Shown: in pieces, positions 10,046 to 20,596 of the stretch
Position numbering within the stretch: the stretch's first letter is position 1
How the letters are laid out: each line of letters starts with the position of its first letter
Assembly: GCA_033032865.1 (NCBI GenBank)
Contig: JAWHQI010000202.1
Span: 3,224,001 to 3,288,000, forward strand
Direction of reading: 5' to 3'
Source: Dactylorhiza incarnata
Lineage: Eukaryota; Streptophyta; Magnoliopsida; Asparagales; Orchidaceae
DNA length: 64,000 nucleotides
Notes under the pieces: model-generated
The model's database searches: none
Seen by the model: the letters and a program-made list of their open reading frames with translations, nothing else
What the model was told of the DNA's origin: nothing
Program-made: the position numbers and the translations under genes

Positions 10046-11081
10046 ATCTTCTTTGAAGCTGATGAATCTGAGAGACAATGTTTCTCAGATTTGTTGTTTC
10101 TCTTGAAGATTTGAACTTGCAGCAGAAAACTGAGAGAAGATTTGTGTTGTTGTTCTCTGAGAATGAGAGAGTTGCTGCTTGAGGAAGATGAACTCTGTAT
10201 TTTTCTCTCGACAGTATTGTCTCCTTTTTTTTCTACTACTGATATTGCTCTTCTCCTGTCTTCCTTTTTCTTTTGACAATATATCTCTAATTTGAATTTC
10301 AAATCCTCTGAATAAGAAATAGAATAATCAGGAGGATTATTTCTTGGAACTGCAAGCCAATCTTTAATCCCTTTTCCTTTTCAATAAATGTATCATTTTC
10401 CGATTAGCCAAACGGCTACCTTCTCGAAATAAGAGAATAATAAAAGGAAAGATAATATCCTTAACTTATCTGAAAGGAATAAATCCGTGGCTGAAAGTCG
10501 ATCTGAGTTCAGAGAATAGAATAAAACTGATCCTTTCTGAAATAATGAACTGAGGAGAAATTTCATCGATCTGAGAATTGAATTTGTTGAACTGAATGTT
10601 GAGTTCGTCGATCTGAAAGATAATCTGCTAAATCTGCCTGGAAGAACTGAGTTCGTCAATCTGAGAATTAGTTTCGTCGATCTGAACATCTTGATACTTA
10701 TTCTTTGAACGCAGAGCTGAGTTCGTCGATCTCAAACTGGAGTTCGTCGAACTGAAGAATAAACTGCTAGACTGGCTGGAAAACTGAATGTGTCAAGCTG
10801 GAGAGCAAGTTCATCGAACACAGAGAGAAGTTCGTCGAACGCAGAATGAGTTCGCCGAATGCAGAACATTGGCAAGTTCGTCGAACTGGAGCATGTCGTT
10901 CGTCAAATGCAGGATGGAGTTCGTGGAACGCAGTATGGAGTTCATCGAACGCAGAAACTTGATCGATCCTTAAGGTCTAGCAGCCTAAAACCTTGACCCT
11001 TAGACTATACAATGGGGTCAACTTAGTCCTAGTCAACAGATAGTGATCCTAGCCCAAATCAGTAATAGGGTTGTTCCAACA
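10046..11081 (-). repeat. 5' LTR of A, U3 part
   Basis: The LTR of A continues after N. On the minus strand it starts TGTTGG at 11081. It contains the motif array at 10562-10965. No clear TATA box was found between the array and the N insertion. Confidence 0.85.
10562..10965 (-). repeat. TTCGTCGAAC motif array in LTR of A
   Basis: About fifteen or more degenerate copies of GTTCGTCGAACTG / GTTCGTCGATCTG occur in 400 bp, spaced about 20-30 bp apart. Parts of the array, including the spacers, align with the array in gypsy element F at 27298-27735. The strongest match is 10891-10912 against 27589-27610, 20 of 22 bases equal. Confidence 0.9.
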
Positions 11082-12161
11082 GGGGAGCTTTTCGATTACT
11101 TTGATCTTGGCCCTATCGACTTCGATTCCTTTGCCCAATATTTTATGGCCAAGGACTAATCCTTCTTTAACCATAAAATGACATCTCTCCCAATTAAGAC
11201 CTAAATTTGTTTCCTCACAACGTTGTAGCACGCACTCGAGATTCTTTAAACAAATTTTGAAAGCGTTTCTGAAAACGGAAAAGTCGTCCATGAAAACCTC
11301 CATCACTTCCTCCACTAACTCGTCGAATATTGCCAGCATACATCTTTGGAATGTAGCCGATGCGTTACAAAGACCAAATGGCATCCTTCGATAAGTGAAG
11401 GTGCCAAAGGGACAAGTGAATGTTGTTTTCTCTTGGTCGTCGGGCAAAATAGGGATTTGAAAATATCCCGACAAACCATCGAGAAAGCAATAGTAGGAGT
11501 GACCTGAAAGGCGCTCTAAGATTTGATCGATAATAGGTAACGGAAATTTATCCTTACGGGTAGCATCATTTAGTTTTCGATAATCGATGCACATCCGCCA
11601 ACCCGTAACGATGTGGGTTGGGATCAATTCATTATTTTCATTTGTTACTACCATTACGCCACCTTTCTTCGGCACGACTTATACTACTCTAAACCAAGTT
11701 CTATCCGATATCGGGTAGATGATTCCCGCATGTAGAAGTTTGATAACTTCGGCCTTAACGACTTCTTTCATATTCAAGTTTAGCCGTCGTTGAGGGTGGA
11801 CCGTGTTGCGAGAATTATCTTCGAGAAAGATTTTGTGAGTGCGGAAGGAACGGTTAATACCTAGGATATCTGATATTTGCCATGCAATTCCATGGTGGTG
11901 CTTGCTTAAAACTATAATCAATTCAGAAATTTCTGAATCGCTAAGTTTGGATGAAACAATAGCGGGCTGTGTAGACAATTATTCTAAAAATAGATATTTT
12001 AGGTGAGGAGGGAGTTGTTTCAATTCTAAAATGGGTGGCTCTTCATAAGAAGTTTTGATTTTTAATATTTCTAGTTCGGGTGGTGTGGAGCGAGAGACTT
12101 CTTCTTCTAGACAAATTAGCTCGGCGAGCTCAGAATTGTGACTCGATGTGGAGACTAACAT
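11082..12161 (-). pseudogene. Reverse transcriptase region of E pol, truncated by A
   Basis: One minus-strand frame from 12161 to 11082 is broken by two stops (about 11979 and 11676). It reads into a gypsy reverse transcriptase with RxCIDYRKLN, the MPFGLCNASATFQRC block and the catalytic FMDD (residues 128-131 of the open segment that starts at 11675), ending at VIEKLP. Reverse transcriptase copies element RNA to DNA. The last codons before the stop come from the LTR of A, which marks the insertion junction. The connection and RNase H parts are missing from the window. Confidence 0.92.
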
Positions 12162-12177
12162 GGGAGGTGTATAAAAT

Positions 12178-12648
12178 TCATTCCCAAAAACATTCTTCTA
12201 AATAGAAGCATGAATCATCATTCTCTAAGGTGTTTTGCATTGAGGGATTTATACTAAAAGTAACTTCATCGTCTTGAACCCAAAGGAGGAGCTTTCCGTT
12301 ACTTAAGTCAATAATTACGCGCGAGGTGGCAAGGAAGTGGCGGCCGAGTAATTGGGGTACTTCGGCATCCTCTTCGACATCATGAATGACAAAGTCCATC
12401 GGGAAGATGAACTTGTCAACCTTAACGAGCACATCCTCCACTATCACTACCGGATATTTTAATGAACAATCCGCTAATTGAATACTCATTCGAGTGGGGC
12501 TAGGATTTCCAAGACCTAACTTTTTGAATAACGAAAAAGGCACCAGGTTGATGCTTGCTCCAAGATCTGCTAAAGAGTGTTTTACTAATGAATTGCCAAA
12601 TAAACATCGGATGGTAAACCATCCCGGGTCTTTTTCCTTTTGAGGCAA
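12178..12648 (-). pseudogene. Aspartic protease region of E
   Basis: A 156-codon open stretch carries the retroviral-type protease site DLGASINLVP and the downstream block LLGRHFLATSRVIIDL typical of Athila and Tat. It would be continuous with gag upstream, separated by a stop near 12673. Protease cleaves the Gag-Pol precursor. Confidence 0.88.
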
Positions 12649-12672
12649 TTTGTTGAGTACAACTGTGGAGCA

Positions 12673-14040
12673 TTATGCGTTTAAGGAAATATGCGAAATA
12701 TCTTCTAATTTCTTCTTATTGGAGAGCAACTCCTTAAGATATTTTGCATACTTCGGCATTTGAGAGATAGCCTCGCGGAAGGGTACCTTAATATGAATTT
12801 CTTTTAAAATTTCTAAATTTTTTTTGTAATTTTTCTCAGCGCACTCGCTCCTAATCTTAGATGGATACGGAATATTTGAACTAGAAGTGTGCGGAGCTAG
12901 CGTAGCGGGCAAATTTGATGATAAAATAGGAGTAAGAGTAGGAGGAGGGGAAATTACCTTGGGTTCATTCTGTTTTGAAACCACCTCCTTCCCGCTTCGG
13001 AGTGTAATCACATTCGCGCACTCCCTTGGATTTGGCTCCGTATTTCCCAGTAGTGCTCCTTGCTAACGCATGAAGAACATCTTTGCTAGCTAGCCCACTT
13101 CATTTTCTAAATTTTTGATCGATCCGGTGAGGTTCCGGATGTTCGTTTCATTTGTAGCAACATATTTTGCAAAGACCTCTTCAAGCGGAGAGGGCTTTTG
13201 TTGTTGCGGTGGAAAACCGGGTGTATTAAAATTTAGAGGGGGAGTTAAATTAAGAAGTTGATTAGGAGGTTGATTCATATTTAAAGGACGCTGAGCATTT
13301 CCTTGGTTGCTCCGTGAGAAATTCGGGTGGTTCCTATAACCCACATTGTAAGTGTTGTTGTATGGAGCGGAGTTCGGGTTATAGGAATGTCGAGGCGGAT
13401 TTGCCATATAGTCAACCTGCTCTTCAATTAAAATATTATTAGCCCAAGGAGGAGTGGCGGAGGAAGCAGACATGTTCGCCACTTTCTTTGATAAGCGCTC
13501 AACTTGTAAAGCTAAATTTGCATTTGCGTCTATTTCAAAAATTCTGGCTGGCTTGCTAGTCCTAGATCGGGGCATATTCCATTGGTTCGCATTCATGGCC
13601 ATTTCCTCAAAAATCTCTTGAGCAGCCTCCGGGGTTTTCCTATTTAATGTACCCCCGGCGGCCGCATCAATCATTTGCTTAGTTTGGAAATTCAAGCCAT
13701 TATAAAAGATTTGCACTTGTTGCCAAGTGGGAAGTGCGTGGTGAGGGCATCTACGCAAAAGCTCCTTGAAGCGCTCCCATGTATCATAGAGACTCTCTGA
13801 GTCGATTTGCATAAATGACGGAATATATGTTCGCAATTTGGAGGTCTTTGCAGGGGGAAATATTTAGTGAGAAATGTTTCCGCCATATCGGCCCATGTAG
13901 TGATGGACTCCCTAGGAAGTGTCCCCGATCGACACTTCGAATAATAATTATATTTCCTAATCATGATAACGGCGGCGCCCCAAAAGGTTTTGCTCGATCT
14001 CTGGATCAAAAGGAATATTCGAAGTGCTACCTTGGGTCAT
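12673..14040 (-). pseudogene. gag of E (Athila-like), fragmented
   Basis: The likely start is the ATG at 14038-14040 (MTQGSTSNIPFDPEIEQN), about 320 bp after the primer-binding site. It is followed by a stop and a frame shift. Open pieces at 13692-14009 and 13090-13836 carry the retrotransposon Gag core (QVQIFYNGLNFQTKQMIDAA, then a KTPEAA segment), and 12673-13011 carries MITLRSGKEVV before protease. Capsid protein of the virus-like particle. No zinc knuckle is visible, as usual for this lineage. Confidence 0.86.
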
Positions 14041-14362
14041 ACACTAAAAAGGAAAAAAGGAAAGAAGAAAGAGTAAAAGACAAAAGAGAGAAAAATAAAA
14101 CTAAAAATAAAGAAAGAGGAAAACTTGATTATTATATTTTTTTTTCTTTTATGCGGATTTAGTTAGTCTTCGATTTCCCGAGGTATGCCCCTTGAGGGGT
14201 TCTCATAGGGACTAGGAGGTGTGATGGGATGATAGCCCAAACTTCCCTTTCCAAGATTTAAATTACACCCTTAAGATTTTTGAAATTAGAAAAAGTAAAA
14301 TAAACTAACAAGAAACACGATAAAATTAATATCTATCCTTTTTTCAAAATATCTACGCAATA

Positions 14363-14380
14363 TCCCCGGCAACGGCGCCA
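14363..14380 (-). other. Primer-binding site of E (Asp tRNA)
   Basis: The reverse complement is TGGCGCCGTTGCCGGGGA, a perfect 18-base complement of the plant Asp tRNA 3' end. It is six bases from the LTR edge. Confidence 0.95.
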
Positions 14381-15477
14381 AAAACTTGATATAGAAAATT
14401 CTGATTTTAATTAAGCGAAGGGTTAAAGATGTTTTCCAAACTATATTCGATGAAGGCAAGTGTACCTTATCGTCTATAATATATGATATTTAGAAATACC
14501 AAGGTCGTATTCCACGGGGCGCGTTGATTACTTCTACTTCGAGGAAATCACGATTATCTTATCTAATAATTTTTGAGGTTTTGTTTTACTTAGCTAAAAA
14601 AAGACAATTTGCAAGCTAAAAGAAAGGTTTAAACGATGGTAAGAAGAATAGTGCTCAATCAAAAGTCACCTTTGAGTGAGAATAATCAAGTGAAACAAAA
14701 ATAAATCTAATTCCATTTAATTAAAAATACTTGACCGTGGAGGTTCCCAAAGCATGAACATGCCCCTCTCGAGGTTAATGCCCAACTAAGTTTAGGAAAA
14801 ATTAACCGAACTCTCGTCCTATAATTGATTACCTAAAACTTGTTTTACGTTGTGAACCCCACTATTGGATTTTACTCCAATCCAGGAGATTTACGTCATC
14901 CTCTCTCAAGGGGTGCATGCAACTCTCTTTACCCTTGAGTGATCGATTCATACTTTGAGCCTCTCGACTAGATAAGTATGAAAACTTAAGCGAAAACCAT
15001 ATATCGAAAATATGGTAACACTAAATAAAAATCAAGGGTAATTCAAGTGTTTACCAAAATGGAAATAAAGAGCTTAGAATGTCATAACTTGATTATCTCA
15101 TCCTCGGATCATTTCGATCGAGCACTAATGAGAATTAGTTAATCATAGTGGAAGGGAAAAAGAAATAAAAATAAAATTGCATGAAGGAAAAAATTACTAA
15201 GTAGGAAAGAGAGAATGAAGAAAAACTTGCCAACTTTTATTTAATTAAAAAAAACTATTACAAACCTTAAAGAAGATTACAAAGCTAGGAAAGTTAAGGG
15301 TTACAAGCTTACACTAAACTATTGCATAGAAATAAAATTAGAACATTGCATGACATTAAGAAAGAGAGAGCATAAAAGAGAGAAACATGAAAGAAACTAG
15401 AAAAAGCTCACTAACAGCTCTAGCAACACCTCGCCCTCTCCAAATTTTTGAACCCAGGACTCAAGGAGAACCTCTGA

Positions 15478-15484
15478 ATTTATA
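15478..15484 (-). promoter_or_regulatory. TATA box of E LTR
   Basis: TATAAAT on the minus strand, about 15 bp downstream (in element direction) of the motif array. Confidence 0.65.
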
Positions 15485-15494
15485 GAAAAAAATT

Positions 15495-15955
15495 CAAGTT
15501 ACACGCCCTCGGTCACGGGCGTGACCGAGGGCGTGTAACCCCTATTAAGCTCAGTTTTGACAGCGGCGTGGGTCTTGCGTGACAGCGCGGTGAAAAGTGA
15601 CATGTCACGCCCGTGATATTTGGGTCACGGGCGTGACCTTTGACGGCTTTATTAAATGCAGCGTTGGTTTGATTTCAGTGTGGCGGTGTGCAGTGATCAC
15701 GCGGGAAAGTCGCGGCCATGACAACTGGGTCACGGGCATTACTTAGGTTGACTTCTCGATGGCATCTCCATGTCTCAAAGGCAGCTTGCTGGTAAGATTC
15801 TAAGTTTACATGCACTCGGTCACGGGCGTGACTTTGGGTCACGGGCGTGACCGAGGGCGTGACTTGCTGTGGAGTAGCTCAATGAGCATGGCATCGATTC
15901 TGGTTTGATCTTCAGGTTACACACCCTTCGTCACGGGCGTGACCGAGGGCGTGAC
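15495..15955 (-). repeat. Motif array in LTR of E
   Basis: About ten copies of GTCACGGGCGTGAC and its extension CGAGGGCGTGAC occur over 460 bp. Each is a near-perfect palindrome with a CG or GGGC centre. The array ends next to the TATA box. Confidence 0.9.
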
Positions 15956-16127
15956 TTGTAAATTTCACTAATTTGTCCCAAAATTCTGCAAAAATTGAAA
16001 TTAAGCTAAGTTAGAATCAAAATTACAAAAGAACTACTTATAACCTAAAATTGACATGAAAAAGAAAAATTCATATTAAATAATTACAAAAATTTCGATT
16101 AAAAATTTATATAAAAACTACTTATCA

Positions 16128-16700
16128 TCGACCTAAAGCTTCACTATGTTGCTGAGAGTTGTCGACGAGAATTTATCGACTAGATGATAATGGGGGGCAG
16201 TAGCGATACTGCTCGCGGTAGGTCTTCCAATAGATATCACCCAAAATATTGGTGAGAGTTCAAGTTGATATGCTGACTACTCTAGATAAGATCACCACTT
16301 AGCGCTAACGTGGTGCATTAGCGATGCCTCCAACCGGTCGCTGACGAAAACATATTCACAAATCTGTGGTCGTGGCCGTTAAATTCTTTATGGAATGTTA
16401 TTAAATGATACAGAACAGGCTTCCTTATTATACTAAAAAGGCTGACAGTACTCTTCTTTCCATTACTTGTCATTTTGAAGAGAATTAGTTAAGTGATTTG
16501 GGAGAGAGAGGAAGAAGAAGGAGATAGAACCTGCCATTGTTGGAGCTCCGAAGCTCCAAATCGCAAGCCAAGTTCAGATATATGGAGGTCAGTCTGTTGC
16601 GGTCCTTTCCATCTGGCTAGATATTTGATTCATGGTGCTCAAGAAATCTTCAAGGGTAATGATCCTTCTCTCTGATCTTAGGATGTGCTTGTCCTTTATT
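16128..16700. other. Unassigned flank between E and C
   Basis: No ORF with a recognisable product, no LTR terminus and no tRNA-like sequence were seen. It was contiguous with 56743 onward before element C inserted. It may be ordinary intergenic DNA or an old unrecognised repeat. Confidence 0.5.
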
Positions 16701-16705
16701 GTGTT
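16701..16705. other. Target-site duplication of C (GTGTT)
   Basis: GTGTT here is repeated at 56738-56742, directly outside the two LTR termini of C, 40 kb apart. This proves that everything between is one insertion with later nested elements. Confidence 0.93.
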
Positions 16706-16859
16706 TGTTGGGAAATGATCCTCAATGTTCCCTTGATTTGAAGAGGCTTCACACTCAATGCTAAGTACTAGTTGTATTTTATAAATCCCATTTCATCTCA
16801 TGACTATGAAGGGTTAGGTCATACCAGGGTATGAAGTAAGTTCAGTTGGCTTGTTGCCA

Positions 16860-17055
16860 AAACCGCTGAGACAAGCTCTCAATCTCAGTTGAACCGCTGA
16901 GACAAGGTTAGGAGCCGCTGAGATGAAGACTGGGACAGCAGAGCTGCGGATAAGGAAAATCCACTGAGACAACTGTATGTTTCAGCGGATCGGCTGAGAC
17001 GGAACACAATGCAGTCGCTGAGATAGGAGGCTATCTCAGCCCAACCGCTGACACA
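16860..17055 (+). repeat. CCGCTGAGA motif array in 5' LTR of C
   Basis: About ten copies of CCGCTGAGACA or its complement TCTCAGCGG are found in under 200 bp, upstream of the TATA box. The same motif recurs at 33160-33305 ahead of the third ORF and in the 3' LTR at 55625-55845. Confidence 0.88.
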
Positions 17056-17176
17056 GATTCAAAAAGGCAGACGGGCTGTACTTTTGGCGCAACACCTGTA
17101 AAGCAGGAAAGGATGTTCCAATCACTCATATGTTGTGTCAGGAGGACATCTAACAGCCATTGAAAGACAAGTGCAG

Positions 17177-17184
17177 TATAAAAG
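17177..17184 (+). promoter_or_regulatory. TATA box of C 5' LTR
   Basis: TATAAAAG, about 120 bp downstream of the array. The equivalent in the 3' LTR (about 55953) reads TATTAAAG and looks mutated. Confidence 0.65.
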
Positions 17185-17524
17185 GAATCAGTAGGGCTTT
17201 GTAAAAGCACTCACTCTCTAGCACAAAAAAAAGGTTACTATTCCATTGACGGCAGCCAAGAAGTTTTCACTTGCTGTTTACCTAAAGCTGCAAGGAGAGA
17301 ATAGATTGCTCCTCTTGATCAACTCAAGATAGAGCAAGTTGATCCTCACTCTTTCTCTGAAGAAAAGGATCAAAAGAATTAAGTTGAGGCCATTGGACTC
17401 ATCCTAGATTCAAGACTGCCACAGTAGTTGTTCTACAACAGAAGATTAAGTTTATTCTATCATCTTTTGTAATCATACATTGTTATTACTGTAGGAACTT
17501 AACAGTTCTGAGTTGTAGGGCATC

Positions 17525-17675
17525 TTTGCCTGAGGAAGTAGGGTTGTCTTGCCTGAGAAGTAGGTTAAGAGGTCAGCTTGAGTGTAGGATCAGTGTGTGA
17601 TTTGAGGTAGGGTTGTTGAGCCTGAGGTAGGGCTGTTGAGCCTGAGGTAGGGATATTGAGCCTAAGGTAGGGTCT
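17525..17675 (+). repeat. Tandem GCCTGAGGTAGGG repeats in LTR of C
   Basis: Several head-to-tail copies of a roughly 19-20 bp unit containing GAGCCTGAGGTAGGG. The 3' LTR has them at about 56385-56460 with a different copy arrangement. Confidence 0.85.
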
Positions 17676-17960
17676 GTGAAGACTTGAGAGATCCTGAGAG
17701 ATCTGTGTTGTAAGCTCTTGGAGCTGAGTTTGGAGGTGTTGGCCTTATCTAACTCATTATTAGAAAGGTGAAGGGGGAAAGAGGACTGCTCAAGACACCC
17801 TGTCTTGAGGAACCTCTATAAATCTTTGTGTGTTTTCTGGATGCTTGATAATAACTAACATAATATCAGAAAGCAGCTAGTTAATAGGCTAAACAAAAGA
17901 AACATATTCACCCCCCCCCCCTCTAGGTAACTAAGACTACATCCTAAACAAACTATCAAG

Positions 17961-17976
17961 TGGTAACAGAGCTAGG
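17961..17976 (+). other. Primer-binding site of C (initiator Met tRNA)
   Basis: TGGTAACAGAGCTAGG, one mismatch to the usual TGGTATCAGAGC complement of initiator Met tRNA, two bases after the LTR. Confidence 0.88.
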
Positions 17977-18039
17977 GTGGTAAAGAAGGTCAAAACTGTC
18001 TGACCAGATGCTATAAAGGAATAGTCTTATCTCAATCCA

Positions 18040-20588
18040 ATGGCCTCCACTGGATTGCAGAAGGATATAGGATCCATGAAGTTGCCCATATGCAACAACG
18101 AAAACTTTAGCATATGGAAGCAAATGGTTAGATTGTTTATGGAAGCATCTGACCCAAGGATTTACATCAAAGTAAAATAAGGGCCCTTCACTTTTCAAAC
18201 TGCCTCCACCATAGATCCAACCAGGAGAGTGGCCAAGGCATTCAATGACTTGTCCAAGGATGAACTGGCATTATTCACTATGAATAAAAGAGCACATGAC
18301 ATAATTTTTAATGTTATTGATGACTCTATATTTCAGAACTTGGTACACTACACAACTGCCAAGGAAATGTGGGATACTTAGGTGGTGTATATGGAAGGAA
18401 CAGCTGAGGTGAGGGATGATAGAAAATCACTCCTCAATGAAGAATATGAAGCTTTCAGTTAGCTAAGCCAGGAAAGCATTTCTATGTGTTATGAATGGTT
18501 CTTTAGGATAGTCAATGAACTAAGAACCAATGAAAGAGTGTTTACTGACTATGAGCTGAATGACAAGTTTCTAAGATCTCTAACTAGAGACTGGGGCCCA
18601 AAAATATGTGCCATTAGGGAAGTGGCCAAACTTGGTGAGTCTCCTACTCATACACTGTTTAGAAAGCTGCTCTCTTATGAGATGCAGTTATCTCCAAGAA
18701 AGGAAGAGGACACCTCAACAAGGGCTCATGCAAGTGAGAGATATGTGTCTCTCAAGGCTGACAGCTCTAAGAAAAGCAATGGCAGGATGGTGTCTCCTCC
18801 AAGAAGGAGTGATGAATTAGATAAGTCTGAGAACAACACTTCAGACAGCTCTTCCTCTGATAAAGAGTTTGCTGCCTTCTCTAGGAAGTTCAAGAAGATG
18901 ATGAGGAGGAAGCAGTGGAAGAACAAGCCCTCCTCCTCTTCACACTCCAAGAAAGACCACAGTTAATCTGAAAGGCAGCACCCAAAGGGTGACAGGTATG
19001 ATTCTAAATCAAGTAAACATGTTTCAAATAACAACATTTGCTATTGCTGCAGTAAGCCTAGACATGTCATAGCCGACTGTCCAGTCAAAAGGAAGGAAAA
19101 GGGTGATAAGAAACATCACCACCATAAGGATAGGAAGGCAGAAAAATCCTTCCTATCCAAGAAAGGAAAGAGCTGGAGTGAATCTGAATCCTCATCCTCA
19201 TATTCAGATGCTGAATAAGAAGCCTATATTGGGATGTTTTCAGCGGAAAAGGAAGATGATTGTCCAGCTGCTAGAATTAGAATCAACGCCCCTCTATCAC
19301 ATTCAGACAGTGATATAGAGGAGGATGAAGAGGACAATGTTCAGCTAGGACTCATGGCCATCACTGATGGGGAGGACAGTCAGAACAACTATGACAAAGA
19401 ACATATATTAATTCACTCCATCTCCTCTTCTGATTATGAGACAAGCCCAGAATCTGAACCACCTTCATCAATTGGTGGAAGTGATTCAGAATCTGAGGAA
19501 GGTGTCAATCAATTGATTGACAAGTATGGTGCTCTATTGGATGCTCTGAAAAAGAGCAAGTAGCTTGTCAAGAGGCAAGCCCAAGAAATTGCCTCCCTTA
19601 AGATGGATAAGCAAGAATGCAATGAGTCACCCTCCTTGGTGGCTTAGATGAGTAGACAAATATGCCAACTAAAGGGAATCACCATTGTGCACTTGATCAC
19701 CATATCCCAAAGGAACAAGGTCATCAAGGACCTTGAGGAGAAGCTTGTGAAAGAAAGAGCCTAGTGGCTCAATTCTCCAAGCCCAAATATATGCTTTCTA
19801 TTATTGATACCTTTTCCTCTCAAACCACTAGGAGAGGACTAGGGTACAATAAAATGGAAGTAGGAGAAGAGAGTGGAGAAAAGAGCAAGGATAAGGTTAA
19901 GCTTCATACCACCTTTCATAAGGTGTTGCTTCCTTCCAATAGGTATGATCATGAAAGCATTTATTGTCATTGGAAGAATGGAAGCTCCTATAGGAAAGAA
20001 AACTCTCCTTCCTATAGTGGAAGTAAGGGTATGAGAATGAGTGCCATGAAGGCTCCCCATGAAGAAATTCAAATGGCCCAACCTGAACCATTTGTATTTG
20101 GTTCCTCTGCCCCATCAATCAAGAGCATGAAAGCTAGCTCTTCCAAGTTCTGTCCAGCAAAGAACATGGCTGTTGTCAAACCTGTAGACAAGTCCTATTG
20201 CTCAGTGTCGGATACCATCTAATCTTTCTTGGACCCTAAGCCAAAGAAAGCTGATGCCATTAGGACAAAGAGCACCAAGACTGTTCAGAGGTTAACATTC
20301 AGCCAGATCATTGCTGAAAGGAACTTGAAAAATGTTGTTGTCCTCCCTCCTGAACATAAGCGCAGTGTTGTTCTCCCCTCAAGAAATGTTCAGAAGAGGA
20401 GATACAATATTCATGAATGTTGGTGCTGTGGTAAAGTGGGACACTTTGCCATTGATTGTAGGTACAATCCCATTGTGCCAAATGCAAGGAAAAGTCTTCC
20501 TGCAAATTGTGCAGCTGGTGTGAGGTCATTTCATCACGCTAACAAGGACATAGGACCCAAAATTATTTGGGCTCCTAAGGGTAACTAA
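18040..20588 (+). pseudogene. gag of C with two zinc knuckles
   Basis: From the ATG at 18040 one frame runs to about 19740 with stops at 18178, 18379, 18460, 18964 and later ones. After a frameshift near 19755 another frame runs to 20588. Readable parts are a SIRE-type Gag N-terminus (LPICNNENFSIWKQMVRLFM), a first zinc knuckle (CYCCSKPRHVIADC, about 19040), Ser/Glu-rich acidic segments, and a second knuckle (CWCCGKVGHFAIDC, about 20420). Several stops are one C-to-T or G-to-A step from Gln or Trp codons. Gag forms the particle and binds RNA. Confidence 0.88.
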
Positions 20589-20596
20589 ACTCCTTC

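Larger units (their letters stand above)
1..11081 (-). mobile_element. Element A: SIRE/Maximus-like Ty1-copia retrotransposon, left part outside the window
   Basis: On the minus strand the order is LTR, primer-binding site, gag, protease, integrase, as in Ty1-copia; reverse transcriptase lies beyond base 1. The right edge is the LTR terminus CCAACA at 11076-11081 on the plus strand (TGTTGG on the element strand). It abuts the interrupted reverse transcriptase frame of element E, so A inserted into E. Its LTR is itself split by element N at 3981-10045. Gag is recognisably related to that of element B, for example through the near-identical N-terminal start MAQxKxYxSTRPPMCNL. The coding regions carry many stops, so this copy is dead. 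The second target duplication cannot be checked because the other end is outside the window. Confidence 0.93.
11082..16127 (-). mobile_element. Element E: Athila-like Ty3-gypsy retrotransposon, 5' part
   Basis: On the minus strand the order is LTR (16127-14387), perfect Asp-tRNA primer-binding site, gag, protease, reverse transcriptase. The frame stops abruptly at 11082, where element A is inserted; the remaining pol and 3' LTR must lie left of the window. Athila assignment rests on the DLGASINLVP protease site, the LRSGK motif, the FMDD reverse transcriptase site and the Asp primer site. Scattered stops show an old copy. Confidence 0.9.
14387..16127 (-). repeat. 5' LTR of E
   Basis: 1741 bp, starting TGATA and ending TATCA on the plus strand. 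It contains a motif array at 15495-15955 and a minus-strand TATA box at 15478-15484. The partner LTR is outside the window. Confidence 0.85.
16706..17958 (+). repeat. 5' LTR of C
   Basis: 1253 bp, TGTTGGGAAATG to AAACTATCA. It contains a CTGAGAC motif array, a TATA box at 17177, tandem GCCTGAGGTAGGG repeats at about 17525-17675 and an 11-base C run near the end (about 17911-17921). Confidence 0.93.

Noticed and set aside
15495..15955. Possible CRISPR array because of regularly recurring palindromes
   Set aside because: Spacing and motif are irregular, the array sits in an LTR next to a TATA box, and the genome is plant.
16493..16675. 60-codon open frame in the flank between E and C as a host gene
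   Set aside because: Short, no motif, no supporting promoter or splice context.
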